From the NCBI GenBank assembly GCA_934446285.1, contig CAKSEI010000065.1:1-8089 (forward strand): 8,089 nucleotides of DNA. The letters are read 5' to 3'. How positions within the stretch are numbered: position 1 is the stretch's first letter; each line of letters begins with the position of its first letter. This DNA comes from an uncultured Eubacteriales bacterium (lineage in GTDB: Bacteria; Bacillota; Clostridia; Oscillospirales; CAG-272). The position numbers were made by a program, and so were the translations under genes. Under the pieces are notes generated by a model. It was not told the origin of the DNA. It did no database searches and was given only the letters and a program-made list of their open reading frames with translations. Positions 1 through 5,814 of the stretch are shown in pieces.

Positions 1-777
1 ACTTTTCGGCGGATTGTTACGTCGGAGCATCTCCTCGAGCATAAGAGCGTCCTCTTCGCAGTCGGCGTGTGATATACATACCGTCTGATTAGGTGCGTCA
101 ACCACAAGCTCGTCATACAGCCGCGCAAGCTCCTCGAGGGCTTTTCTCTTGCCTCTTGCCATGCCTTTTTTCACTATCTGACCGAGGCTGTTGGCCTTTA
201 GTATCGGCTTTATTCCGAGAACCGAGCCGACAAGCGCGGTTGCACCCGAAATTCTACCGCCCCTTTTTAAATACGCGAGGTCGTCAACCGTGAAAATCTG
301 GCAGACGCGCGGGCGCAGCTCAATTAATGACGAGTAAATCTCGTCGATGTCTGTGCCGTTTGCTCTTTCTTCAACCGCACGCATGACGGATATGCCCTCA
401 CCGAGGGAAGCCGCCAAGGTGTCGACTACATATATCTTTCTGTCGGGGTATTGTTCCGCGAGAGACTCTTTCGCTATATTCGCACTCTGTATCGTTCCGC
501 TGATACCCGAGGACATGCCGATATAGAGGATATCCTGCCCCGCGCGGAGTGCCTCCTCAAAAGCCTCCGTGAATTTCTGGGGTGAAATCTGAGAGGTCGT
601 CACGTCCGCGCCATCTCTCATCGCCCCGTAATACTTCTTTCCGTCAAACAATGCGGTATCGAGGCATTCATCCTCTTTTCCGTCTATTCTGAAAATAAAC
701 GGAACTACGGTTATATCATTTGAGCGAAGATACTCGGTGGGCAGATTTGCCGAGGTATCTGTGATTATTTTAAACAA
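1..777 (-). CDS. DegV family fatty-acid-binding protein (FakB-like), C-terminus cut by window edge
   Basis: DegV/FakB proteins bind a fatty acid and, with the kinase FakA, present it for phosphorylation so that host or recycled fatty acids enter phospholipid synthesis. Translating the minus strand from a TTG at 777 gives 259 residues without a stop, and family members are usually about 280-290, so only a short C-terminal end is missing. Visible family signatures are FKIITDTSANLP at residues 2-13, TTSQISP at 60-66 in the ligand-binding loop, YIGMSSGISGTIQSA at 85-99, VVDTLAASLGEG at 117-128, VDDLAYLKRGGRIS at 164-177, and GIKPIL (189-194) followed by ARGKRKA at 208-214. The TTG start is chosen because it puts the conserved beta-strand/TDTSA motif right at the N-terminus, as is usual. 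The only nearby ATG (784) is in another frame and stops after four codons. The gene has its own strong promoter. Membership of the family is secure; which fatty acid it binds, and whether FakA is elsewhere in the genome, cannot be seen. Confidence 0.95.
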   Translation of the reverse strand, partial: MFKIITDTSANLPTEYLRSNDITVVPFIFRIDGKEDECLDTALFDGKKYYGAMRDGADVTTSQISPQKFTEAFEEALRAGQDILYIGMSSGISGTIQSANIAKESLAEQYPDRKIYVVDTLAASLGEGISVMRAVEERANGTDIDEIYSSLIELRPRVCQIFTVDDLAYLKRGGRISGATALVGSVLGIKPILKANSLGQIVKKGMARGKRKALEELARLYDELVVDAPNQTVCISHADCEEDALMLEEMLRRNNPPKS

Positions 778-787
778 TATACATGTT

Positions 788-794
788 CTCCTTT
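788..794 (-). promoter_or_regulatory. Ribosome binding site of degV with competing ATG minicistron
   Basis: On the minus strand the sequence AAAGGAG lies 10 bases before the TTG start (777) of degV. An ATG at 784 lies only 3 bases after it, is out of frame, and encodes M-Y-I-V-stop ending at 770, so it overlaps the first codons of degV. The ATG is too close to the Shine-Dalgarno for good initiation, which favours the TTG. The overlap could nevertheless permit stop-restart coupling or dampen degV translation. Confidence 0.6.
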
Positions 795-809
795 ATATCT
801 TTTCTCCAC

Positions 810-838
810 ATTATAACAAAATAATTCGGTAAAGTCAA
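810..838 (-). promoter_or_regulatory. Sigma-A promoter of degV
   Basis: On the minus strand TTGACT (833-838) and a perfect TATAAT (810-815) are separated by exactly 17 bases, and a TG sits one base before the -10 box (extended -10). Predicted transcription start is near 803, leaving a leader of about 25 bases before the TTG start. The match is close to consensus, so degV is probably well expressed and independent of the DUF1846 gene behind it. Confidence 0.88.
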
Positions 839-869
839 CATGCGGCGCTTTTATGCGCCTCTCAGGCAC

Positions 870-2357
870 TTATCTTCCGTGATAGAGCTTTTTTACCTGA
901 TATACCGGCTCGCAGGTGACGTTAATTCCGAGCTTTTTAAGCGTTTTTGAGTCGACCTGAGAGAGGATGACTGTAGAGTGCATTTCGCATCCCGAGAGTT
1001 TGCTGAGTGCATCGAGTGCACGCGAGGCGTATTCCGAGCCTGCGCTGCTGACCGCGAGTGCTATTAGTATCTCATCGGTGTGCAGTCTTGGGTTGCTGTT
1101 GCCGAGGCGCTTGACTTTGAGGTGCTGTACAGGCTCTATTATGGCAGGTGAAATGATATCTATACTGTCGTCTATTCCCGCAAGCTCTTTGAGTGCGTTG
1201 AGCAATAGGGCTGCCGACGCGCCGAGCAGGGAAGATGTCTTTCCCGTGACTATCTTTCCGTCCGGAAGCTCTATAGCAGCCGCGGGCGCACACGTCTCTT
1301 CCGCCTTTTTATTTGCTGCGGCGATTACCGGACGGTCGGCGGAGGTTAATCCTATCTGTTTCATGAGCATTTCGAGCTTGACCGTAGTACCTGCGGTATT
1401 CATATTTTCCTTTTCGTCGCAGAGTGCGGCGTAATACCTGCGTATTACCTCCTGTTTTGCCGCCTCGCGCACGACATCGTCGTCTGTTATACAGTTGCCC
1501 GCCATATTTACACCCATGTCCGTAGGAGACTTGTAGGGGGACGAGCCGTAGATGCTCTTGAATGTCGCATCGAGAACGGGGAATATCTCTATATCCCTGT
1601 TGTAGTTTACCGCCGTCTGACCGTATGCCTCGAGGTGAAAGGGGTCTATCATATTAAGATCGTTGAGGTCGGCGGTCGCCGCCTCATACGCGAGGTTTAC
1701 AGGGTGCTTAAGCGGAATATTCCATATCGGAAATGTTTCAAATTTTGCGTATCCCGCCTTTACTCCGCGCAGGTTCTCATGATAGAGCTGTGAGAGGCAG
1801 GTCGCCATCTTCCCGCTGCCGGGACCCGGTGCGGTCACAATGACAAGGCGGCGACTTGTATCTATATAATCGTTTTTGCCGTAGCCCTGCTCGCTTACTA
1901 TTGTCTCTATATTGTAGGGATATCCCTCTATCGGGTAGTGATGATAGGTTTTGACACCGAGATTTTGCAGCTTTTTCTCAAACCTTACCGCCGACTCCTG
2001 ACCCATAAATCGGGTTAGAACGACGCTGCCGACATACAGTCCGACGCTGCGGAATGCATCGATCAGCCGCAGCACATCAAGGTCGTATGTAATGCCGAGG
2101 TCACCGCGTATTTTATTCTTCTCTATATCCGTCGCGTTTATCGCTATAATTATCTCCGCGTCGTCCTTAAGCTGTAAAAGCATCTGCAGCTTGCTGTCCG
2201 GCTTGAAGCCGGGCAGAACGCGCGATGCGTGAAAGTCGTCAAAAAGCTTGCCTCCGAACTCAAGGTATAGCTTGCCGCCGAATTCGGAGATACGCTCTCT
2301 TATGTGCATGGACTGCATTTTCAGATATTTATCGTTGTCAAAACCTACTTTTCCCAT
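870..2357 (-). CDS. DUF1846 / UPF0371 family protein of unknown function
   Basis: The product is 495 residues, full length for DUF1846, a family of about 500-residue cytosolic proteins common in Firmicutes and Actinobacteria. Structures exist for the family but to my knowledge no established biochemical role. Recognisable stretches, numbered from the ATG, are GFDNDKYLKMQSMHIRERI at the N-terminus (residues 5-23), the glycine-rich loop TAPGPGSGKMATCLSQLYHE (175-194), FPIWNIPLKHPVNLAYE (209-225), SPYKSPTDMGVNMAGN (273-288) and a C-terminal HTDEILIALAV (426-436). The glycine-rich loop resembles a P-loop but lacks the Ser/Thr after the lysine, so I do not call it an ATPase. There is no signal peptide or membrane segment. 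A longer version beginning at a GTG (2366) is possible, but the Shine-Dalgarno overlaps that GTG and points to the ATG at 2357. The gene has its own promoter and no clear terminator before degV. Confidence 0.92.
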   Translation of the reverse strand: MGKVGFDNDKYLKMQSMHIRERISEFGGKLYLEFGGKLFDDFHASRVLPGFKPDSKLQMLLQLKDDAEIIIAINATDIEKNKIRGDLGITYDLDVLRLIDAFRSVGLYVGSVVLTRFMGQESAVRFEKKLQNLGVKTYHHYPIEGYPYNIETIVSEQGYGKNDYIDTSRRLVIVTAPGPGSGKMATCLSQLYHENLRGVKAGYAKFETFPIWNIPLKHPVNLAYEAATADLNDLNMIDPFHLEAYGQTAVNYNRDIEIFPVLDATFKSIYGSSPYKSPTDMGVNMAGNCITDDDVVREAAKQEVIRRYYAALCDEKENMNTAGTTVKLEMLMKQIGLTSADRPVIAAANKKAEETCAPAAAIELPDGKIVTGKTSSLLGASAALLLNALKELAGIDDSIDIISPAIIEPVQHLKVKRLGNSNPRLHTDEILIALAVSSAGSEYASRALDALSKLSGCEMHSTVILSQVDSKTLKKLGINVTCEPVYQVKKLYHGR

Positions 2358-2362
2358 TTTCC

Positions 2363-2368
2363 CCACCT
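2363..2368 (-). promoter_or_regulatory. Ribosome binding site that sets the DUF1846 start
   Basis: AGGTGG on the minus strand is 5 bases before the ATG at 2357. The alternative GTG at 2366 is inside this motif and has only AT-rich sequence upstream, so the first three codons of the longer frame are probably untranslated leader. Confidence 0.7.
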
Positions 2369-2385
2369 AAAACAAAATTCTATAT

Positions 2386-2414
2386 ATTATATCATATGCC
2401 GACCTTTTTTTCAA
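2386..2414 (-). promoter_or_regulatory. Sigma-A promoter of the DUF1846 gene
   Basis: Minus-strand TTGAAA (2409-2414) and TATAAT (2386-2391) are 17 bases apart, one mismatch in twelve to consensus. Predicted transcription start is near 2379, giving a short leader of about 20 bases before the ATG. It lies just downstream of the licC terminator, so this gene is a separate transcription unit. Confidence 0.85.
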
Positions 2415-2450
2415 TCGGATTTTTAACAAGAAGTTAAATCGAAGCAAGAT

Positions 2451-2482
2451 AAAAAAGAACCTATCGCCGCAGGTCCTTTTTT
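2451..2482 (-). terminator. Rho-independent terminator of licC
   Basis: In minus-strand RNA a 12-bp stem (2471-2482 with 2451-2462) closes an 8-base loop. It starts with six A and ends in six U, with one G-U pair inside the stem. The stem is weaker in the opposite orientation because the wobble becomes an A-C mismatch, so it mainly serves licC, whose stop codon is about 30 bases upstream. Confidence 0.82.
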
Positions 2483-2513
2483 GATAAAGACGCCTGACTC
2501 ATGCCGAGCTCTT

Positions 2514-3215
2514 TTAATTGTACTGCGCGTAATCGGGGTCGAAAGCTGCGAGCTCCGATACGCTGTCAAGTTCGGTTATCTGCCCCGGTTCAACGGGAAC
2601 AATCGTTAAATTCAGCTTGTCCAGATTTGCGTTCACTATGTCGTCCCAGAAGAGCGTCTCGTATGTTCCCGGACGTTTGTACGCCTCGTCTATGCGGTCG
2701 CGGATGAGGGACGCATCGCTCCTTTTAAAATATGATATGCCGCACATGTTGTAAGCGTCGTCCCCGTACTTGCCTATTCTCGTTATCCTTCCGTTAGTGT
2801 CGTGATCCAAAACCCAGTCATCCGAGTGCCCCGCGACGAATTTTCCGAAATAGCAGGAGTTTTGCGGCATATTGTCAAAAAAAGACGAATTTGAAATGTA
2901 CAGATCTGCCTCGCATATAAAACAGTCGTCGCTGCCCATGACGTTGCGCGCCGCACGGATTGAAGAGATATTGTTTACCCTTTCGAATTCGGTATTCTCA
3001 ATAAGGTCGAGGTTTTTGTATTTTCCGCGCAGGTATTCAAATTGCTCTTTCCTATAGCCTACGACAGTGTATATGTGCGAGACTCGCCCCGAGATGGAGT
3101 CTATGACCGTCTCTATCATCGGCTTGTTTTTTACTCTCACGAGGGGTTTTGCCGTTTTTTCTGTGAGAGGTGCCATGCGAGAGCCGAGTCCGGCAGCCAT
3201 AAGTATTGCTATCAT
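2514..3215 (-). CDS. licC: LicC-like CTP:phosphocholine cytidylyltransferase
   Basis: LicC condenses CTP and phosphocholine to CDP-choline, the donor used to decorate teichoic acids or lipopolysaccharide with phosphocholine. The 233-residue product is a single cytosolic nucleotidyltransferase domain, the same size as pneumococcal LicC. Residues 7-14 (AAGLGSRM) and the TAKPL lysine (K23) form the nucleotide-binding start; VGYRKEQFEYL is at 52-62, NNISS at 81-85, the acidic CEADLYI metal-site segment at 101-107, TLFWDDIVNANLDKLNL at 187-203 and ITELDSVSEL at 213-222. The last four match the pattern of pneumococcal LicC as I recall it more closely than they match sugar-1-phosphate transferases such as RfbA or GalU. 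No licA, licB or licD is in the window. The gene is divergent from the envelope operon and has its own promoter, leader and terminator. The start is supported by CGGAG 6 bases upstream. A different phospho-alcohol or phosphonate substrate is possible. Confidence 0.82.
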   Translation of the reverse strand: MIAILMAAGLGSRMAPLTEKTAKPLVRVKNKPMIETVIDSISGRVSHIYTVVGYRKEQFEYLRGKYKNLDLIENTEFERVNNISSIRAARNVMGSDDCFICEADLYISNSSFFDNMPQNSCYFGKFVAGHSDDWVLDHDTNGRITRIGKYGDDAYNMCGISYFKRSDASLIRDRIDEAYKRPGTYETLFWDDIVNANLDKLNLTIVPVEPGQITELDSVSELAAFDPDYAQYN

Positions 3216-3245
3216 TATTTTCTCCGTTTTTTTTAAGAAATATCA

Positions 3246-3290
3246 GCGCCGCTCTTTCCGTCGGCTTCTTGCCGCAGCGGCGCCTTTTTT
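3246..3290 (+). terminator. GC-rich hairpin: terminator-shaped on + strand, 5' leader structure of licC on - strand
   Basis: A perfect 8-bp stem GCGCCGCT/AGCGGCGC (3246-3253 with 3276-3283) encloses a nested 4-bp CGGC/GCCG hairpin (3262-3265 with 3271-3274). On the plus strand it is followed directly by TTTTTT (3285-3290), the form of an intrinsic terminator, yet no plus-strand gene precedes it. On the minus strand the predicted licC transcript begins at about 3288-3290, so the hairpin would sit at the very 5' end of the licC mRNA, about 30 bases before the start codon. It may block antisense transcription, stabilise the mRNA end or act as a regulatory leader. Confidence 0.55.
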
Positions 3291-3295
3291 CGACC

Positions 3296-3324
3296 ATTAT
3301 ACATCAAATTAAGGCAAAAATCAA
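3296..3324 (-). promoter_or_regulatory. Promoter of licC
   Basis: Minus-strand TTGATT (3319-3324) and a perfect TATAAT (3296-3301) with a 17-base spacer. The -35 box matches consensus at four of six positions, so moderate strength is expected. It is back to back with the plus-strand operon promoter, the two -35 boxes being 53 bases apart. Confidence 0.75.
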
Positions 3325-3377
3325 TACTTGACGTTCTTCAGGCTGCTTTTTCCTCACGTTAAAAAGTTGCTAAATAC

Positions 3378-3406
3378 TTTACAATACCACCTTTCGGTGG
3401 TATAAT
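3378..3406 (+). promoter_or_regulatory. Sigma-A promoter of the four-gene envelope operon
   Basis: TTTACA (3378-3383) and TATAAT (3401-3406) with a 17-base spacer, one mismatch in twelve to consensus. Predicted transcription start is near 3413, giving a leader of about 66 bases that contains a GC-rich hairpin. No other good promoter is visible before the following genes, which are tightly packed. Confidence 0.85.
3384..3403. repeat. Perfect inverted repeat in the operon promoter spacer (candidate operator)
   Basis: ATACCACC (3384-3391) and GGTGGTAT (3396-3403) are perfect reverse complements around a 4-base TTTC centre. The repeat fills nearly the whole spacer and includes the first three bases of the -10 box, so a dimeric regulator bound here would compete directly with RNA polymerase. 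It lies upstream of the predicted transcription start, so it is more likely a DNA site than an RNA hairpin of this transcript. I do not recognise it as the site of a known regulator. Confidence 0.6.
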
Positions 3407-3418
3407 TTAAAAAGGTGT

Positions 3419-3439
3419 GCGCCGGCGCAGGTGCGGCGC
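3419..3439 (+). other. GC-rich hairpin in the 5' leader of the envelope operon
   Basis: GCGCCG (3419-3424) pairs with CGGCGC (3434-3439) around a 9-base loop, extendable by one U-G pair. It starts a few bases after the predicted transcription start and is not followed by a U-tract, so it is not a terminator. It sits about 25 bases upstream of the ribosome binding site (AGAGGA, 3465-3470) and could protect the mRNA 5' end. Confidence 0.45.
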
Positions 3440-3478
3440 GGTATTTAAAAAGCAAGTTAAAACGAGAGGAAAATAAAT

Positions 3479-5272
3479 ATGAATAAAACAGAGCAAAAAA
3501 CGGCGGGTACGGGTAAGCTCGGCGCACTGTGGAGTGACAGACGTCCCTTTTCCGTAAGGCTGATAACATCGCTGCTTGTCGGCGGTGCGTTCGCGTTTAC
3601 GTTCTTTGTTTTCGGTCCTTACGAGCTTTATATTCAGAGTGTGCAATATCTGACCTTTGACTTCTCATATCTTGTGCTGCCCATGGCTCTCTGCGGGCTT
3701 GCGTTCTTTGTCCTGTCGGCGGGGTTGCTCCTTGTGCTGCGGGGAAAGCTGCATAACTACGCCGTATCCGCGCTCTTTTCGGTAACCCTGCTCGGATGGC
3801 TTCAGGGAAACTTTATAAATATCGACCACGGCGCGCTTGACGGCTCTACCGTGGAGTGGTCGGCGTATGCAATTCCCGCTCTTCTCAACGCCGTTCTGTG
3901 GCTTGCCGTTGCAGTTGCCGTCTTTGCGCTTATGTATTTCAGCAGAAAGGTGTGGACCTTAACCGTCAGGTTTGTGTGCATAGCCATCATCGGCGCTCAG
4001 CTCATCGCGCTTGTCAGCATTCTGCCGACGGCGTTTTCCTCGCGAAAGGACCAGGACCTTTATATATCTGACAAAGATTTATACAAGCTCTCGGATAAGA
4101 AAAACGTCGTTGTCTTTTTACTCGACCGTATGGACAAGGTATTTATGGACAAGATGCTTGAGAGATATCCCGAGTGGAAGAATAATGAGCTCGGCGGCTT
4201 TACTTTTTACCGCAATTTCACGGGTTCTTATACGAGGACAATGCCATCCGTATGCTATTTGCTGACGGGAGTTGTGCATGACTACTCTCTGCCGCCGGAT
4301 GAGTATTTTACAAAAGCGTGGACGGAGTCGACTTTTCTGTCCGACATAAAGAATGCGGGGTACGGTGCCCGCATCTACTCAGAGCTCGCATATGTTTTCG
4401 GTAAAGCATCAAACCTGAACGGCAAAGCGGACAACCTCGTAAGACATAAGACGACCGTAGACTATTCGCTTATGCTGACTAAAATGCTTAAGCTCTCGGC
4501 TTACAGATATTCGCCGGAGGCTTTCAAGCCGCATTTCAGAATTTATACGGGCGACCTTGCGGCAATCGCGACGGTCGATGATGAGAGCGCACAGATGCAC
4601 GTTACCGACGACTGCAAGTTCTGGGAGAACTTCAGAAGCGAGGGACTTACCATAGACGATACCTCAAAAGGCGAATTCGTCTTTTACCATTTCTCCGAAG
4701 CGCACGACCCGTATTACATAGACGAGAACGCACAGAGAGTCGTGTCCGAGGGCTACAACTCCTCTTCCGAAGCGATGTATGCTCAGATTACGGGCGATAT
4801 GACGCAGATGTTCCGCTACTTTGACGCGATGAAAGAGGCGGGAGTCTACGACGATACAACTATAATAATCACAGCCGACCACGGCAGGACGGGAACGCTT
4901 ACCTATATCGAAGAGTGCAGCGCACTGCCTAATCCTCCGGTGACGACCCTTATGATAAAGCCCGCAGGCAACGACGGCAGCGAGCCGCTTAAGTTCTCCG
5001 ATAAGCAGACGTGCCAGGATAACCTGCGCGCGTCGATAATCTCTTACTTCGGACTTGATACCTCTGCATACGGCAGAACAATCGAGGACATCGGAGAGGA
5101 TGAGGACGTAACGCGCATTTTCCGCATGCAGTCGTGCAGAGGCGACCTCGGTCACAGAGACGTTGATACGGTGGTATACGAGGTTACGGGAGACGCAAAC
5201 GACTTTTCGAATTGGCATATTAAAGAGATAATTCCCATAAAATATCCTTTCTACGACAAAGACAAAAAATAA
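3479..5272 (+). CDS. Five-TM alkaline-phosphatase/sulfatase-fold membrane protein, probable LtaS- or pEtN-type phosphotransferase
   Basis: The 597-residue protein has five predicted hydrophobic segments (about 27-47, 64-88, 95-113, 132-153, 161-183) followed by a large domain of the alkaline phosphatase superfamily, the architecture of lipoteichoic acid synthase LtaS. Catalytic landmarks are NVVVFLLDRMD at 209-219 with metal-ligand candidate D216, TMPSVCYLLTG at 254-264, HFSEAHDPY at 404-412 with H409, and ITADHG at 464-469 with D467 and H468. The 254-264 segment aligns with the sulfatase C-x-P-S-R...LTG core, but the nucleophile position is Thr254 rather than Cys or Ser. Phosphotransferases of this fold (LtaS, phosphoethanolamine transferases) use Thr, so I infer transfer of a phospho-group on the outer membrane face rather than sulfate hydrolysis. 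The substrate is unknown. It is the first gene of the operon; start supported by AGAGGA 8 bases upstream. Automated annotation would probably say sulfatase-like hydrolase/transferase. Confidence 0.85.
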   Translation: MNKTEQKTAGTGKLGALWSDRRPFSVRLITSLLVGGAFAFTFFVFGPYELYIQSVQYLTFDFSYLVLPMALCGLAFFVLSAGLLLVLRGKLHNYAVSALFSVTLLGWLQGNFINIDHGALDGSTVEWSAYAIPALLNAVLWLAVAVAVFALMYFSRKVWTLTVRFVCIAIIGAQLIALVSILPTAFSSRKDQDLYISDKDLYKLSDKKNVVVFLLDRMDKVFMDKMLERYPEWKNNELGGFTFYRNFTGSYTRTMPSVCYLLTGVVHDYSLPPDEYFTKAWTESTFLSDIKNAGYGARIYSELAYVFGKASNLNGKADNLVRHKTTVDYSLMLTKMLKLSAYRYSPEAFKPHFRIYTGDLAAIATVDDESAQMHVTDDCKFWENFRSEGLTIDDTSKGEFVFYHFSEAHDPYYIDENAQRVVSEGYNSSSEAMYAQITGDMTQMFRYFDAMKEAGVYDDTTIIITADHGRTGTLTYIEECSALPNPPVTTLMIKPAGNDGSEPLKFSDKQTCQDNLRASIISYFGLDTSAYGRTIEDIGEDEDVTRIFRMQSCRGDLGHRDVDTVVYEVTGDANDFSNWHIKEIIPIKYPFYDKDKK

Positions 5273-5281
5273 GGGGGAAGT

Positions 5282-5809
5282 ATGGAAAAGCAAAACAGGA
5301 CGCGAACTCATAAGCTCATAGCGAAAATCTACTATTCCATATGCATAGCACTGCTGCTTACCGTGCCGTGCAGCGCGTATATCGATCCGTCCGCCATGAC
5401 CTATATAATACAGTTGGTAGCGGGTATGGCGATAGCCGCGGGTGCGGCGTTCGGATTTTATTTCCGCAAGATTAAGCGCGCCTTTTCCCGTATCGGAAAT
5501 AAGGATAAGGTGTATGTCGGAGAGACGGACGCGGACGACGATGATGATTTCGGTCTCGGTGACTATCCCGTGCTTGACTGCGACAGATACGATGACGATA
5601 TTCTCGGCGGGGAGTACGATGCTCCCTCAGGCGTTGATGCCGATATTGAAGAGGTATACACAGACAGGTACAGCGAGAGCGGTCTTGACCTTTTAAAGGA
5701 AAATGCGAGACTGAGACAGCTGCTGCTCGTTGAGCGCGGTAAGAGTGCTGCCCTTGAGAAGAAACTGCGCACCCTCTGCGCAAATAAAAATACCGAGGAG
5801 GTGCGCTAA
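5282..5809 (+). CDS. Small membrane protein with YIDPS motif, acidic stretch and helical tail; unknown function
   Basis: The 175-residue product has a basic N-terminus, a hydrophobic segment at about 12-31 ending in PCSA that could be a signal peptide or a first membrane helix, then YIDPSAMTYIIQ (33-44) leading into a second hydrophobic segment (about 40-60) and a basic RKIKRAF (62-68). The motif resembles the YIDPGTGS...Q signature of short membrane proteins often found beside polysaccharide and sulfatase-fold genes; that resemblance is from memory. Residues 82-130 are very acidic (five Asp in a row at 85-89), and 134-165 is a charged, leucine-rich probable coiled coil. No enzyme motif is visible. 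It begins 9 bases after the upstream stop with AAGGGGG as ribosome binding site, and ends 5 bases before the YidC fusion. I infer an accessory or adaptor subunit of the neighbouring membrane enzymes. Confidence 0.8.
   Translation: MEKQNRTRTHKLIAKIYYSICIALLLTVPCSAYIDPSAMTYIIQLVAGMAIAAGAAFGFYFRKIKRAFSRIGNKDKVYVGETDADDDDDFGLGDYPVLDCDRYDDDILGGEYDAPSGVDADIEEVYTDRYSESGLDLLKENARLRQLLLVERGKSAALEKKLRTLCANKNTEEVR
5796..5801 (+). promoter_or_regulatory. Distant ribosome binding site of the YidC fusion gene
   Basis: AGGAGG lies inside the last codons of the upstream gene, 13 bases before the ATG at 5815, which is longer than usual. The frame upstream has no alternative start codon between the motif and the ATG. 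Translation is probably coupled to termination of the upstream gene, whose stop is 5 bases before the ATG. Confidence 0.55.
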
Positions 5810-5814
5810 TCAAT

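Noticed and set aside
842..860. Small hairpin GGCGC/GCGCC between the DUF1846 and degV genes as a terminator
   Set aside because: The stem is only 5 bp and is followed on the minus strand by GCATGTTGACTTTACC, with no U-tract; it adjoins the degV -35 box. Readthrough into degV is likely, so it is not called.
967..1434. 155-residue open frame on the plus strand
   Set aside because: It lies wholly antisense to the well-recognised DUF1846 gene, has Ser/Ala-rich composition typical of a mirror frame, and shows no domain or good ribosome binding site.
1803..1833. Walker A-like glycine-rich loop in the DUF1846 protein as evidence of an ATPase
   Set aside because: The loop GPGSGKM lacks Ser/Thr after Lys and the first Gly is misplaced; no Walker B partner was evident. 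It is a family motif, not proof of nucleotide hydrolysis.
4664..5311. 215-residue open frame on the minus strand
   Set aside because: It is antisense to the catalytic domain of the five-TM phosphotransferase-like protein; the Arg/Val/His-rich composition and lack of motifs mark it as a shadow.
5345..5377. Lipobox in the small YIDPS protein (Cys30)
   Set aside because: The residues before Cys are T-V-P, and Pro at -1 does not fit a lipobox; cleavage after CSA or an uncleaved helix is more likely.
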